Positions 33,599-43,217 are shown, counted from the stretch's first letter. The stretch is DNA of 64,000 bases from Mycobacterium paragordonae (GCF_003614435.1 NZ_CP025546.1:4340001-4404000), one strand, 5' to 3'. The notes: generated by a model from the letters alone, not told the origin. A program made the numbers and translations.

Positions 33599-34528
33599 AT
33601 GCTCCATCTGCGGGTGATCGCGCCGACCGAGTCCAGTGATTCGGTGCTCGAAGTCCTTCGCCGGGAGGTGGGGGTGACCCATATCGTCGTGCACCGCGAC
33701 GCCGCGCTGGACCCGCCCGGCGACGAAATCACGGCCGACATCGCGCGAGAAAGTGCCAACGACGTCGTCGACGACCTCAAGGCGCTCGGGCTGAAACGGC
33801 GGGGCGCGATCACCCTGGACGTGGTCGACACGGTGGTGTCCACGGCGGCCTATCGCGCCGAGAACGAGGCCGACGGCGATCCCGCCGACGCGGTGGTCTG
33901 GGACGAGTTGGCCGAGAGGTCGCGCGAGGAGTCCACGCTGAACGCCACCTTCCTGACGTTCCTGACCCTGGCCTGCCTCATCGCGGCGGTCGGCGTTGTG
34001 ACGGATTCGCCGGTGACGGTCGTCGGCGCCATGGTGGTGGGGCCGGAGTTCGGGCCGCTCGCCGCGCTCGCGGTAGCCGTCGTGCGGCGCCGCGGCTACC
34101 TTGCCCGGCGGGCCGCGCTGGCCTTGCTGGTCGGCTTCCCGGTGGCGATGCTCGTCACCGCGATCGCGGTGCTGGGTGGTGAGGCGGTCGGCTGGATCAA
34201 GCTGGGGACCATCCGACAGCTCAGTCAGGTTGACTTCATCTTCCAGGTCGGACCGCTGTCGTTCGTGGTCGCGCTGCTCGCCGGCGCGGCCGGCATGCTA
34301 TCCCTGGTTTCCGCGAAATCCGCTGCGCTGGTGGGAGTCTTCATCTCGGTGACGACGGTCCCGGCGGCCGGTTTCGCGGTTGTCGCCGCCACTGTCGGCG
34401 ACTGGGAGGTCGCCGAGCAGTCCGCCATACAGCTCGGGGTCAACCTGGCCGGGATCGTGCTCGCGGGAGTCCTGGTGCTCTGGGTCCACCTGCGGACCAG
34501 CTCACGGCATCGGGCGAACCGTCACTGA
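33599..34528 (+). CDS. DUF389 membrane protein
   Basis: The protein has 309 residues. A soluble N-terminal domain of about 110 residues (LHLRVIAPTESSDSVLEVLRREVGV) is followed by about six membrane segments with the DUF389 core ATFLTFLTLACLIAAVGVVTDSPVTVVGAMVVGPEFGPLAAL. The family is widespread and uncharacterised. ATG 33599 is preferred over GTG 33596: TAATGT (33587-33592) lies 6 nt upstream and there is no ribosome site, which again fits a leaderless start. Confidence 0.88.
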   Translation: MLHLRVIAPTESSDSVLEVLRREVGVTHIVVHRDAALDPPGDEITADIARESANDVVDDLKALGLKRRGAITLDVVDTVVSTAAYRAENEADGDPADAVVWDELAERSREESTLNATFLTFLTLACLIAAVGVVTDSPVTVVGAMVVGPEFGPLAALAVAVVRRRGYLARRAALALLVGFPVAMLVTAIAVLGGEAVGWIKLGTIRQLSQVDFIFQVGPLSFVVALLAGAAGMLSLVSAKSAALVGVFISVTTVPAAGFAVVAATVGDWEVAEQSAIQLGVNLAGIVLAGVLVLWVHLRTSSRHRANRH

Positions 34529-34550
34529 GGGTCAGCGGACTCTGGTGTCC

Positions 34551-34859
34551 CTATCCCCCCGATCGACTGGCGATGCAGGTCCGATAGGCCTCCATACACT
34601 GCGCCACAGCGTCGGGCGGCACGTACCGCTCGCCGTAGATGCCTATCTGCACGTTCGCCGACATACACGCCTGCTTCTGGCTGTCGCAGCTGGTCGTCGG
34701 TGCGTCCGGCGCCGGAATCACGTCTGTGGGGTCGTTTCCCTCTCCGGTGACGCACGGTGTCGTCTCCGGTTCGGCCGCCGCGGGACCGGCGACGATACCG
34801 GCGACCGGGCAGATCAGGACCGTTGCAATCGCCAACCGGGCGACGGTCATCGAAATCAT
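34551..34859 (-). CDS. Small secreted Cys-containing protein
   Basis: The protein has 102 residues from ATG 34859, with AGGAG 6 nt upstream. The signal peptide ends near GPAAA-EPETTP. The mature part has four Cys (TPCVTG, TSCDSQ, QACMSA and QCMEAYRTC give five including the tail). The pattern SCDSQKQACMSANVQIG...AVAQCMEAYRTCIASR suggests a helical hairpin with two disulphides. The function is unknown. It shares its promoter gap with the divergent secreted protein at 34987. Confidence 0.8.
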   Translation of the reverse strand: MISMTVARLAIATVLICPVAGIVAGPAAAEPETTPCVTGEGNDPTDVIPAPDAPTTSCDSQKQACMSANVQIGIYGERYVPPDAVAQCMEAYRTCIASRSGG

Positions 34860-34986
34860 CGAAGGCTCCTCACGGGAGAGTGTCAGAGATTCAGAAGGTA
34901 AGCCCGGGGTTTTGCTCGCCGTAGGGCATTTAGCCGCGGGCGTGAGGGTAGAAAGTCCCTGTCGTGTAATCCGTCGCGGGGCGAAT

Positions 34987-35649
34987 ATGACCTTCATGCT
35001 TCGCGTGTTATGTGTTGCCGCGACCGTGGTGATGACCGCCCTCGGCGTTGCCCCGCGGTCCGGCGCGGATCCGCTGGCCGATTTGATGAGCATGCTGCCA
35101 TCGGGCTACAGCAGTGGCTCCTGCAAACCTGTCGGTTCACCGGGCGCGCTGGCCGCCGTGGAGTGCCGTAACAATTCCCTGCCCGGTGGCCCGACATTCG
35201 CGACCTATTCGCTGTTCCGCGATTACACCGGGATGTATGACGCCTTCACCAAGAGCCTGAAGGATCCCGCATGGATCGCCATGTCATGCCCCAGCAAGTC
35301 GTCGCCGGAACCCTTTGCCGTGCTGGGATCGGACGGCAAACCGACGGGTTTCTTCGCTTGCGCGCACGGCGAAGGCGCCGACTGGCAGGCCAGGAACGGA
35401 GCCCTCGCGTGGACGCGGAACGCCGAGCACTTCCTTGGCGTGGCAACCGTCAGGTACGAAGGTCAGCTGTATCCGGCCGGCCTGTTCAATTGGGTCAGAG
35501 GGCCGCAGCTCGAAAGAGACTGCGCCGCCGCCGGCGGCAAGTACACGGCCTGGCACGGTGACGCCGAAATCTACTATTCGAACTGCTGCTTCACCGACCA
35601 CTGCGACGAGTACGTCGATGGGACGTACCAGGGGCGTTCGCAGGCATGA
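34987..35649 (+). CDS. Secreted protein of unknown function
   Basis: The protein has 220 residues from ATG 34987. The signal peptide MTFMLRVLCVAATVVMTALG is cut near SGA-DPLADL. The mature domain has six or more Cys (GSCKPV, VECRN, SCPSKSS, ACAHGEG, RDCAAAGG, NCCFTDHCDEY), suggesting several disulphides. No known domain is recognised, though small mycobacterial secreted proteins with LMSMLPSGYSSGSC starts are common. Its stop overlaps the lipoprotein start (ATGA), so the two are co-translated. Confidence 0.8.
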   Translation: MTFMLRVLCVAATVVMTALGVAPRSGADPLADLMSMLPSGYSSGSCKPVGSPGALAAVECRNNSLPGGPTFATYSLFRDYTGMYDAFTKSLKDPAWIAMSCPSKSSPEPFAVLGSDGKPTGFFACAHGEGADWQARNGALAWTRNAEHFLGVATVRYEGQLYPAGLFNWVRGPQLERDCAAAGGKYTAWHGDAEIYYSNCCFTDHCDEYVDGTYQGRSQA

Positions 35650-36839
35650 CCGGCGCCCCTGTTCCCAACAAACAACACCGACGCCGCGTACGCGTCGCCA
35701 CCCGGTGGATCGCGGCGATCCTGGTGGCATTGGCGGCGGCCGCCTGCACTTCGTCGCCCAAGCCTTCCCCGACACCCGTGGCACCGAGCCTTTCTCGCGG
35801 CCCGCAGCGCGCGCTGTTCGATTCGCTGTTCTATTCCAAGGCCGGCTCGCTCTACGTCAGCGACCCCGCCGGCACGCCGGGCCGCAAGCTCACCGACGGA
35901 CCGGCGGATACCGAGCCGGCGCCGTCGCCCGACCTCGCGCACGTGGCCTACATCCACAAGGCCGCTACCGCCGACTATGGCGGCGAACTATGGGTTCTCG
36001 ATCTCTCGCCCGCGCATGAGCCCCTCGGCGCACCGCGGCGACTCGTCGACCCGGGCGCGCTTCCGCCGGGGTTCGGGACCCCGGAGGCCGGCGATGGGCC
36101 ACCGCGGGTGTGGCGTCCGCGCTGGTCCCCCACCGGGAACCGGATCGCCTTCCTCGAGGCCGGTCAAGGGGGCGGCCTGTTGCTGGTCGCGGACGCCCAG
36201 AACGGTCAGACCGTGCCGCACAAGCAGCGGATGTTCGCCGACGACAACTATGCGTGGGCGCCCGACGGGCAACACATCGCCTGGACGGGCGGACGTAGCG
36301 ATGTCTCGCCCGTCGACGTCAGCGTGCTCACGGTCGGCGGTACCTCGACGCCTGTCGTGACTGCCGCCAATGCCTTCGCCGTGACGTATGACGTCGCGGG
36401 TCAGTCGATCTTGTTCGCCAACGGCAACGCATCCGGTGAGATGTTCGACGGGATCCCGTTCGCGGTCCGCGACGGTGGCATCTACTCCGTCGCCACCCCC
36501 GGCGGAGCACCCGCAAACCCACCTGGGGCGGCGACACCGGTCCTCAAAGGGCAGGCGTGGTACGGGGACGTCGCGGCGCTTTCGTCTGGCGCCGTGGCAT
36601 TTACGCAAACCAGTGTGGACGGATCAGCCAAGAGCATGCAGGTTCTCGATGCGCACTCGTCGGTGGCCCGCACACTGGCCGGGAGCGTAACGGCGGATAG
36701 CCAGGGGCCGGTGTGGGGGCCAGGCGACATCGTCGCGTACGTCGACTCCGGCAAGCACTTGGTCGTGACGGACGTGGACAACCACGCGCCCAAGCAGATC
36801 GACACGGGTGTGGACGCTTTCGCCTGGCCACCCCGGTGA
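35646..36839 (+). CDS. Lipoprotein with TolB-like beta-propeller
   Basis: The protein has 397 residues. The N-terminal signal with lipobox LAAAAC is near residue 34, followed by a Ser/Pro spacer. The mature part has WD40-like PD40 repeats: PSPDLAHVAYIH, WRPRWSPTGNRIAFLEAG, YAWAPDGQHIAWTGG, YDVAGQSILFANG, DSQGPVWGPGDIVAYVD. It should sit on the outer face of the cytoplasmic membrane. Beta-propeller lipoproteins usually bind partners rather than catalyse. It is translationally coupled (ATGA) to the secreted protein upstream, suggesting joint action. Confidence 0.85.
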   Translation: MTGAPVPNKQHRRRVRVATRWIAAILVALAAAACTSSPKPSPTPVAPSLSRGPQRALFDSLFYSKAGSLYVSDPAGTPGRKLTDGPADTEPAPSPDLAHVAYIHKAATADYGGELWVLDLSPAHEPLGAPRRLVDPGALPPGFGTPEAGDGPPRVWRPRWSPTGNRIAFLEAGQGGGLLLVADAQNGQTVPHKQRMFADDNYAWAPDGQHIAWTGGRSDVSPVDVSVLTVGGTSTPVVTAANAFAVTYDVAGQSILFANGNASGEMFDGIPFAVRDGGIYSVATPGGAPANPPGAATPVLKGQAWYGDVAALSSGAVAFTQTSVDGSAKSMQVLDAHSSVARTLAGSVTADSQGPVWGPGDIVAYVDSGKHLVVTDVDNHAPKQIDTGVDAFAWPPR

Positions 36840-36893
36840 GCACTCGTTGCGGCCGGCCCGGCGCGAGCTATCCGGAACTTCTGCTACCCGCTC

Positions 36894-37217
36894 TCACAGG
36901 CCCGGCAAACAGATGGGGGATCCGCCGCAGGTGTTCGCCGGGGACGGGTCTCCCTCGAGGATGTGCGCACCAACTTGGATGCCGCCCTCGGTTCCCGGAT
37001 GTCCGAGACTGCCGCCGTAGTAGTGATGACATGTGTTCATGTCCCACACCACGTCCGGCATAGGCAGCGGGCTGCCAGGGCACCAGACCCTGCTGCACAT
37101 CGCCAGTTGATTGCAGATGCCCGTTCCCGGGTCGGCTTGTGCGATCCCTGTGCCCAGCCCCAGAGTTGCCAGCGTCAGGGCGCCAGAGAGCGCTGCGCCT
37201 GCGATGATTCGCCGCAT
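36894..37217 (-). CDS. Small secreted protein
   Basis: The protein has 107 residues from ATG 37217, with GGAG upstream. The signal peptide MRRIIAGAALSGALTLATLG is cut near AQA-DPGTG. The mature part has six Cys (GICNQL, AMCSRVWCPG, NTCHHY, NTCGGSPICLPG) in a Gly/Pro-rich chain, similar in style to the protein at 12021. No function is known. Confidence 0.8.
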   Translation of the reverse strand: MRRIIAGAALSGALTLATLGLGTGIAQADPGTGICNQLAMCSRVWCPGSPLPMPDVVWDMNTCHHYYGGSLGHPGTEGGIQVGAHILEGDPSPANTCGGSPICLPGL

Positions 37218-37385
37218 TTCGTGTTCTCCGTTTCGGTAGGTCCGCGTGTCAGCGGTGTCTGGGCAAAAGTAATCCGGCATTCTTGCGAATTTCTGGCGTC
37301 TCCGGCCGCGAATGCCCCCGCGAGTGCCCTCGCGACTGCCAGAAACGGATCGTCGCCGTCGCCTCACCCGGACGGTGCCACGGAA

Positions 37386-37823
37386 CTATCCGGCCTGCGT
37401 GAGTCCCAGATGTTGGGTGACGCGCGGCAATCCCTTATCGGAACCGCATACGGGCCTTGTTATGCCGGATTCGTTCTTGCCCTCCAGGGTGATCGGATCC
37501 CACGAGGCATAGCTGGCGTACGCCCCGGGCACTCGGGTACCCGACGAGCAGACTGCGTCGGAGTGCCAGGCCAGCGTCCACTGTCCGTCGAACATCCGCG
37601 CTTCCCCGAATCCCGGTCCGCCGGGACTGTTGGCCACCGAAGCGCAGCCGGCACCACACGGCGTGAAATACCAGTCGCTCGTGGTGGTTTCACCCGATGC
37701 GGAGGTCACCGTCGAAATGTAGTGGCCACTCATGGCCGGCTCAGCCGACGCGATTCCAGCCGGCCCGAAAGCGAGCCACCCGGCGAACACGGCGACAGAG
37801 ACAACGCGTCGCGGAACGGTCAT
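37386..37823 (-). CDS. Small secreted protein
   Basis: The protein has 145 residues from ATG 37823, with GAGAGG upstream. The signal peptide VVSVAVFAGWLAFGPAGIASA is cut before EPAMSG. The mature part reads HYISTVTSASGETTTSDWYFTPCG...GQWTLAWHSDAVCSSGT...SYASWDPITLEGK, a beta-rich fold with paired Cys typical of an uncharacterised mycobacterial secreted family. It lies beside another secreted protein gene on the same strand (168 bp apart). Confidence 0.8.
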   Translation of the reverse strand: MTVPRRVVSVAVFAGWLAFGPAGIASAEPAMSGHYISTVTSASGETTTSDWYFTPCGAGCASVANSPGGPGFGEARMFDGQWTLAWHSDAVCSSGTRVPGAYASYASWDPITLEGKNESGITRPVCGSDKGLPRVTQHLGLTQAG

Positions 37824-38104
37824 GGTCTGATGTCCTCTCTGAGAGCAGCCGTTACCCCATAGATTTGCTATAGCACAAAGACGGAGGCTTTGGGTCTGCG
37901 AGATTCCGGGACCTCTCCGGCGCGACCGACGGGCCATTGAGCGCAATGAAAGGCCCTTCAGCGAAAACTCCGCACCGGAATTGGCATCGGACGCCCGGGC
38001 TGACCAGTTGGTCCCGGCAAGACCCTTTCGTGGCACGGCGAATCCCCTGTGCTCAAAGGATTTCCACTGCGGCGGGTCGCGCCGCCGATAACGCCGACGC
38101 GAGT

Positions 38105-38116
38105 TACCGTGTTGCC
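38105..38116 (+). promoter_or_regulatory. -10 box for leaderless amidase transcript
   Basis: TACCGT (38105-38110) is followed by 6 nt and GTG 38117. Confidence 0.45.
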
Positions 38117-39334
38117 GTGCCGGATTGGTGCGGGTGCTCAGCGACGGCCGCTGTTTCACGTCGCAACGTTCTCAAATACGTTGCGGCCGCACCGATCGTG
38201 CTTGGTTTAGGCACCGTCGCACCCGGGCTGGCCCAACCTCCCCGCGCGGCGGCGGACCCGATCTTGGTTGCGGCGGTCGAAGCCCCCGGGCAGGCGCCTA
38301 ACATCGTCGGCCGCGCGCAGTGGGGCGCCCAGGAATCGCTTCGGAGCCGACCACCGGTGTATGACAACGGAATCAAGGCCGGCGTCGTGCATCACACCGC
38401 GACCGTGAACGAGTACGCGCCGCAAGATTCGGCGGCAATCGTGCGGTCGATCTACGCCTACCACACCCGGAACCTCGGCTGGCCGGACATCGCCTACAAC
38501 GCCCTGGTCGACAAGTACGGTCAGGTATTCGAGGGCCGGTTCGGCGGGATGACCAGACCGGTCCAGGGCACGCACACCGGCGGCTTCAACCGCAACACGT
38601 GGGCGGTGTGCATGATCGGCGAGTTCGATGCGATGGCGCCCACGCCGATTCAGGTGCGCACCGTCGGCCGCTTGCTCGGGTGGCGGCTGGCCATGGACGG
38701 CATCGACCCCAGGGGCAGCACCTCGTTGACATCGGACGGTGGACCCTACACCCGGGTCCCCCGCGACACCGCCATCAGCCTGCCGAACATTTTCGCCCAC
38801 CGCGATGTCAGCGATACCGATTGCCCCGGCAAGATCGGGTATGTCTCGATGAGCCAGATTCGCGACGTCGCAGCGCAGTTCACCGCGCGACCCAGTGCCT
38901 CAGATCTGGCGCAATCGCTGGAGGGAACTGCCATCTACGACCGGTGGCGGGCGATGGGCGGCATGAACAGCACACTCGGCGCGCCCAAATCACCGGAATC
39001 GCAAGGCGCGGGGAGCACGCGGTACGTCATCTTCGACAAGGGAGCGATGTACTGGTCCCCGGCAAGTGGGGCCCAGCCGGTCACCGGCTCCCTCTACGCC
39101 GCGTGGGGCGCCCTGGGCTACGAACACAGTGCACTCGGGCTGCCGACCAGCGCCGAAATCCAGGAGCCCGAGTGGATCGCGCAGAATTTCCAGCACGGCA
39201 CCCTGAACCTGGACCGGCACAGCCGGACGGTCACCAGCGTGATCGACGGCATCGCCGCACTGGTGGCGCCCCCGTCGGCAGAAGGGCCGCCGACGCAGCT
39301 GGAGCGGTTCTCGCCTGCGCGCAACCGGGTCTGA
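38117..39334 (+). CDS. Tat-exported N-acetylmuramoyl-L-alanine amidase (PGRP domain) with LGFP repeats
   Basis: The protein has 405 residues from GTG 38117. The signal SRRNVLKYVAAAPIVLGLG is a Tat motif (S-R-R-x-V-L-K). The PGRP/amidase_2 domain (about 65-250) has VVHHTATVNEY (zinc His), YNALVDKYGQVFEGR and IFAHRDVSDTDCPG (zinc His and Cys). The C-terminus carries LGFP-like repeats (YDRWRAMGGMNSTLGAPKSPE, YAAWGALGYEHSALGLPTS) that bind the cell wall. It should cleave the stem peptide from muramic acid in the periplasm. The long upstream in-frame stretch has no start signals. Confidence 0.92.
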   Translation: MPDWCGCSATAAVSRRNVLKYVAAAPIVLGLGTVAPGLAQPPRAAADPILVAAVEAPGQAPNIVGRAQWGAQESLRSRPPVYDNGIKAGVVHHTATVNEYAPQDSAAIVRSIYAYHTRNLGWPDIAYNALVDKYGQVFEGRFGGMTRPVQGTHTGGFNRNTWAVCMIGEFDAMAPTPIQVRTVGRLLGWRLAMDGIDPRGSTSLTSDGGPYTRVPRDTAISLPNIFAHRDVSDTDCPGKIGYVSMSQIRDVAAQFTARPSASDLAQSLEGTAIYDRWRAMGGMNSTLGAPKSPESQGAGSTRYVIFDKGAMYWSPASGAQPVTGSLYAAWGALGYEHSALGLPTSAEIQEPEWIAQNFQHGTLNLDRHSRTVTSVIDGIAALVAPPSAEGPPTQLERFSPARNRV

Positions 39335-39343
39335 CCCACGGCC

Positions 39344-42094
39344 TTACGCTACAGGAACGGTGATCGGCGACGTGTTGTGTCCGGTCACTCGTACCCAAAG
39401 CGCCGACGAATCCTGGTGTTCGGTGGTTCCCCGGATGTCGACGGTCTCCCCCGGAAACACCGTCACGTAGTTGTCGTCGTACTCGATCGGCAGGATCTCG
39501 TCGCCGTCGCGCGAGGACATCACCTCGGCGCGCTCGAAGAACGCGACGTTGTGTGTGGGGTTGTGTAGCCGGACGACCACGCTCCCGTCGGCGGCCTGAG
39601 CAGTGACGTCGAGCGGCACCCGCGGCATGGAGCTCAAGGCGGTCATGTCCGCCCAACTGACCTGCATCGAGTCGAACGCACGGTCATTGTCGGGATCCCC
39701 GACGTCATCGGGCTGTTGGGACTGCCAGTAGACGTTCTCGGTGACGACCTCGCCGGTGTTGCGAGTCAGCTGAGCCCTGACGAAGAAGACGGGCGAATTG
39801 GCGAGCCCCCGGGGTATCGTCATGGCTTGTGCGGCGCCTCCCGCGGATACGTTGGTGCGCTGCGAGATTCGCTCGGCCTGCAGTGTTCCCTGCAGGTCGT
39901 AGATGCGAATCCGGACGAGGAGATCACGCTCGTCCTGCTGTGTCTGGTTGACGACGCTGATGCGTCCCGAGTTGCCGTCGCCGTCGGCGTAGGAGTCGAA
40001 TACGACCGACAGTGGCCGCAGCCCCTTCTTGGCGCCGAAATAGGCACCGCCCGGGCGCAGGTAGTAGTCGAAGAGCTGGCCGAAGAACGACGGCCAGTGA
40101 CTGTTCAGCATCCAGTATATGGTCATCTTGTGCCGGTCCCATCCCGTGGCGGCGAAGGCCTCGAACTGCGCGCGGGCCGACTCGTATTGAGCCAGTTGCG
40201 CTTTGGCGGCGAACGTCTCGGCGCTGTCGGACGGGCCGTACCGCAGGCCGATCGACCGTTGAGCACTAAGCAGGGCCCCGTTCTTCGGTTGGCCCCCGGC
40301 GTGGAAATACCAGGTGTCGTTGATCGGCCACAGCTGGTCGGGCGGGATGAACTTCCTGAGGCTGGCGAACGGCGGAATCTGTTCATTGCTGCCCTGTTCA
40401 GCGGACGCGCCCCAGGTGGCACCGTAGCGGCGGCTGAACCAATAGCTGGGCGGTCGCCAGGTATAGGGACCCGTCATGTCGATTCCGTCCCATTGGGCCA
40501 TGCCGTCGCCGTCCCTCGACTGGAGGGAGGAAGTGTCGACAGTGGCGTTCTGCCAATGCAACTCATCGAGGATGGACCGGTATCGCGCCCGGATGTCCGG
40601 CGGGGGCAGGCCGTCGCTGCCATTCGCCCAGATGAACGCCGATGCGTGGGATCGCAGCGATTCGATCTGTGAGCGCATACTCGCCATTGCCACCCGGTCA
40701 TCTTCGGGATCCCACTGCGCCCACTTCTCCCACTGGTTGCAGCACATCCAGCCGGCCATGAGCGGAATGCCGAGCTCGTCCGCCGTTTCGACGAGGTGTT
40801 CGCTGGTGAGTTTGCCCTCGAGTCGTAACATGTTCAGACCCAGATCCTTTGCGTATCGCAGAATCGTGGTCTCCCGGTCCGGGTCGTACCGGAACAGCAG
40901 ATCGGGCGTGTAAGCCGCGCCGCGGATCGGGAAGTTCTTGCCGTTGACTTGGAGATAGAAGTCTCCGCCGTCGCCGGAGAATCCTTCGTCGCGATGCTGG
41001 GTGACGGTGCGGATGCCGAAATGAAGTTCTCTGGTATCGCTGGGCCGGTTGTCGACGCGGAACTCCAGCCGCAGATCGTGCAGCGCCGGCCGGCCCATGG
41101 TGTACGGCCACCAGAGATCCGGCCGGTGCAGGTTCAATTGTGCGAATTCATTCGGTGTTGCGGTGATTTGACGATTCTCGCCGGGTGCCAGGGTGACCGC
41201 CTGCTCCACGCGGACCGTCGACGCGTCCGGCCGGGTGATCGTGGCGCTCAGAACGCCGCGTGCGCGTCGCGCGGAGTAATTGTGAACCTCGGCGTGAATC
41301 GTCAACCGCGCGCTGTCGGTGCGGGGCAACGGAAGTTCCGAATTGACGGTCGCGGCACCGATTCCCACGTCTCCCAGCGATTTCAGGTACACCGGCTTCC
41401 AGATGCCGGCATTGCGGTCGGCGACGAAAGATGTTCCCCGCCGATCCGGATCATTATCTGGCGACGGTAGGCCGAGGTAATCCCAATTGATCCAGTCGTT
41501 CCAACTGTCGGCCAGCTCGACACCGTCCACATCTTGAAGCGCACGCTCGGGCGTCACCTTCACCGCCAAGACGTTTGACTGCCCGGGCCGAATCCACCGC
41601 GTCACATCCAATTCGTGAGTCACGTACATGCCGACCACCTGCGTGCGGTCGGCTACCAGGTGCCCGTTCAACCAGATTTCACCGCGGTAGTTGATGCCGG
41701 GAAAGTCCAACACGTAGGTCGTCCGGTCCGGTGGAGCGGTGAACTCGGTGCGGTACCACCAATCTTGGCGATACAGATCCTGCGGCACGTGGTCTCGAAG
41801 GTTCTTGCCTACGTAGAGATCTCGATAGACACCGTTTTCCCGGAGTATCTCCAGCACGGTGGCCGGCATGCGCGCGATTTTGTACCAGGCGGTGGCGTCA
41901 TAGTCGGCGAGAGACAGGGCGTCGCCGTTCATCGAGGTCTTCGTCGCGGGAGACAGCGTCCAATTGTTCGACAGCTCAAGGCGGTCCGGTGCAGCGGAGG
42001 GAGCATGAGTGGCCAGTGGCGAGTACGCCGCCGCACACAGCGACAGCGAGGACAGCGCCAGCATGATGAAGATCTTGACGGCGACCTTCAGCAT
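39344..42094 (-). CDS. GH2-family exo-beta-D-glucosaminidase-like enzyme, secreted
   Basis: The protein has 916 residues from ATG 42094, with GAGGAG 9 nt upstream. An N-terminal signal or anchor (KVAVKIFIMLALSSLSLCAAAY) is followed by GH2 domains: sugar-binding (about 40-220, WWYRTEF, INYRGEIWLNGHLV), Ig-like (220-330), TIM barrel (330-640) and C-terminal beta domains. In the barrel GSDGLPPPDIRARY matches the CsxA acid/base region and SAEQGSNEQIPP the nucleophile region. Family members remove beta-1,4-glucosamine from chitosan or beta-mannose from glycans. The substrate in mycobacteria is open; a peptidoglycan or host glycan is conceivable. It converges with the amidase 9 bp away. Confidence 0.88.
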   Translation of the reverse strand: MLKVAVKIFIMLALSSLSLCAAAYSPLATHAPSAAPDRLELSNNWTLSPATKTSMNGDALSLADYDATAWYKIARMPATVLEILRENGVYRDLYVGKNLRDHVPQDLYRQDWWYRTEFTAPPDRTTYVLDFPGINYRGEIWLNGHLVADRTQVVGMYVTHELDVTRWIRPGQSNVLAVKVTPERALQDVDGVELADSWNDWINWDYLGLPSPDNDPDRRGTSFVADRNAGIWKPVYLKSLGDVGIGAATVNSELPLPRTDSARLTIHAEVHNYSARRARGVLSATITRPDASTVRVEQAVTLAPGENRQITATPNEFAQLNLHRPDLWWPYTMGRPALHDLRLEFRVDNRPSDTRELHFGIRTVTQHRDEGFSGDGGDFYLQVNGKNFPIRGAAYTPDLLFRYDPDRETTILRYAKDLGLNMLRLEGKLTSEHLVETADELGIPLMAGWMCCNQWEKWAQWDPEDDRVAMASMRSQIESLRSHASAFIWANGSDGLPPPDIRARYRSILDELHWQNATVDTSSLQSRDGDGMAQWDGIDMTGPYTWRPPSYWFSRRYGATWGASAEQGSNEQIPPFASLRKFIPPDQLWPINDTWYFHAGGQPKNGALLSAQRSIGLRYGPSDSAETFAAKAQLAQYESARAQFEAFAATGWDRHKMTIYWMLNSHWPSFFGQLFDYYLRPGGAYFGAKKGLRPLSVVFDSYADGDGNSGRISVVNQTQQDERDLLVRIRIYDLQGTLQAERISQRTNVSAGGAAQAMTIPRGLANSPVFFVRAQLTRNTGEVVTENVYWQSQQPDDVGDPDNDRAFDSMQVSWADMTALSSMPRVPLDVTAQAADGSVVVRLHNPTHNVAFFERAEVMSSRDGDEILPIEYDDNYVTVFPGETVDIRGTTEHQDSSALWVRVTGHNTSPITVPVA

Positions 42095-42284
42095 GCTCCT
42101 CGGCTCCTCGACACGTGTGTTCGCCTCATCATGCCGTCGTCCGTCTGCCGACGCCAACAGAGCCGGGTGCCGACTACGAGACGACTGCGGACCGCGGGCA
42201 TGGTCGATTACGGGCCGGAAGGCGTCGACGAAAGTTATATTGCTGGTTCAGTAATTCTGCTGATTCTGATCAAGGAGCAGTCAC

Positions 42285-43130
42285 ATGGGGGATTCACCGG
42301 TCAGCGGCACCGGCAGACGGCGTATCAGTCTTGCTGCAGGCCTGTTCGGGGTGGTAGTCGTCATCGCTGCATGCCTCCTGGGCGTCGGTCTCTCGCCGGC
42401 TGGGACGTCATCGTGGCCGGCTCTTGCCGACCCGGGTTTCCACCCGCCTGACAGCTGCGGATCCCCGAACGACAGCGGACCCAGACTCGAGCTCTGGAAG
42501 GCCGTCAAAGACCACTATCCCCCGCCGGCCAACCCCTCGCCCAACATCTTCGTCAACGAATCATGGGCCCTGAAGGACGGCGGGCAGGGCAAACACGACC
42601 TGTTGGCGATACCGCGGGCGCGCGTCACCGGAGTCGAATGCGCGGAGATCTGGGGCCCGAAGGCCTTCAACCTCTGGAAGCCCGCCTGGGATGAGGCGGT
42701 CAAGCGGTTCCAGGGCGTTGACATCATGCTGGGCATCAATTCTTTCCACGGCCGCAAGCAGGATCAGTTACACATACATCTCTCGGGCTTTCAGCACCAG
42801 GCCAGGACCGACCTGAACGGCCTCAAAGGGATCCCGACGGATCTGTCGAAGTGGAACACGAGCATGTACGTCGTGATGGGCCACGTCTACCGAATCGTGC
42901 GAGTGAACGACCTCGACTCGAACGTCTTCAAACTGGTCAAGGACAACATCTCGCAAAACGATATGTTCCAGCAGTCCATAGCTGTCGTCTCCGCCGCACC
43001 TAACAAGGGCTTCTACATCCTCAGTACGCAGGGCAAACCCGATGCCGGGGAACCCGAACACAACCCTGAACTGCGGATCGGAAAGGACTTCGGCACCGAG
43101 GCGATCGACAGTCTCATCTCGCGGAGCTGA
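42285..43130 (+). CDS. cdh: CDP-diacylglycerol pyrophosphatase
   Basis: The protein has 281 residues, about 20 longer than Rv2289 (Cdh) of M. tuberculosis. One N-terminal membrane helix (LAAGLFGVVVVIAACLLGVG) is followed by the Cdh domain: LWKAVKDHYPPPANPSPN, DLLAIPRARVTGVECAEIW, and the HIT-like active site RKQDQLHIHLSGF. It hydrolyses CDP-diacylglycerol to phosphatidate and CMP in the membrane. AAGGAG lies 8 nt before ATG 42285. It stands alone between the GH2 and PE_PGRS genes. Confidence 0.92.
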   Translation: MGDSPVSGTGRRRISLAAGLFGVVVVIAACLLGVGLSPAGTSSWPALADPGFHPPDSCGSPNDSGPRLELWKAVKDHYPPPANPSPNIFVNESWALKDGGQGKHDLLAIPRARVTGVECAEIWGPKAFNLWKPAWDEAVKRFQGVDIMLGINSFHGRKQDQLHIHLSGFQHQARTDLNGLKGIPTDLSKWNTSMYVVMGHVYRIVRVNDLDSNVFKLVKDNISQNDMFQQSIAVVSAAPNKGFYILSTQGKPDAGEPEHNPELRIGKDFGTEAIDSLISRS

Positions 43131-43217
43131 CCGTGCGCTCCTGAGATCACAGCCTATTCCCCTACGCCGCCAACGCATTTGGTGCGTAAGACGAGTTCTG
43201 TGACCGCCGCGCTGCGC

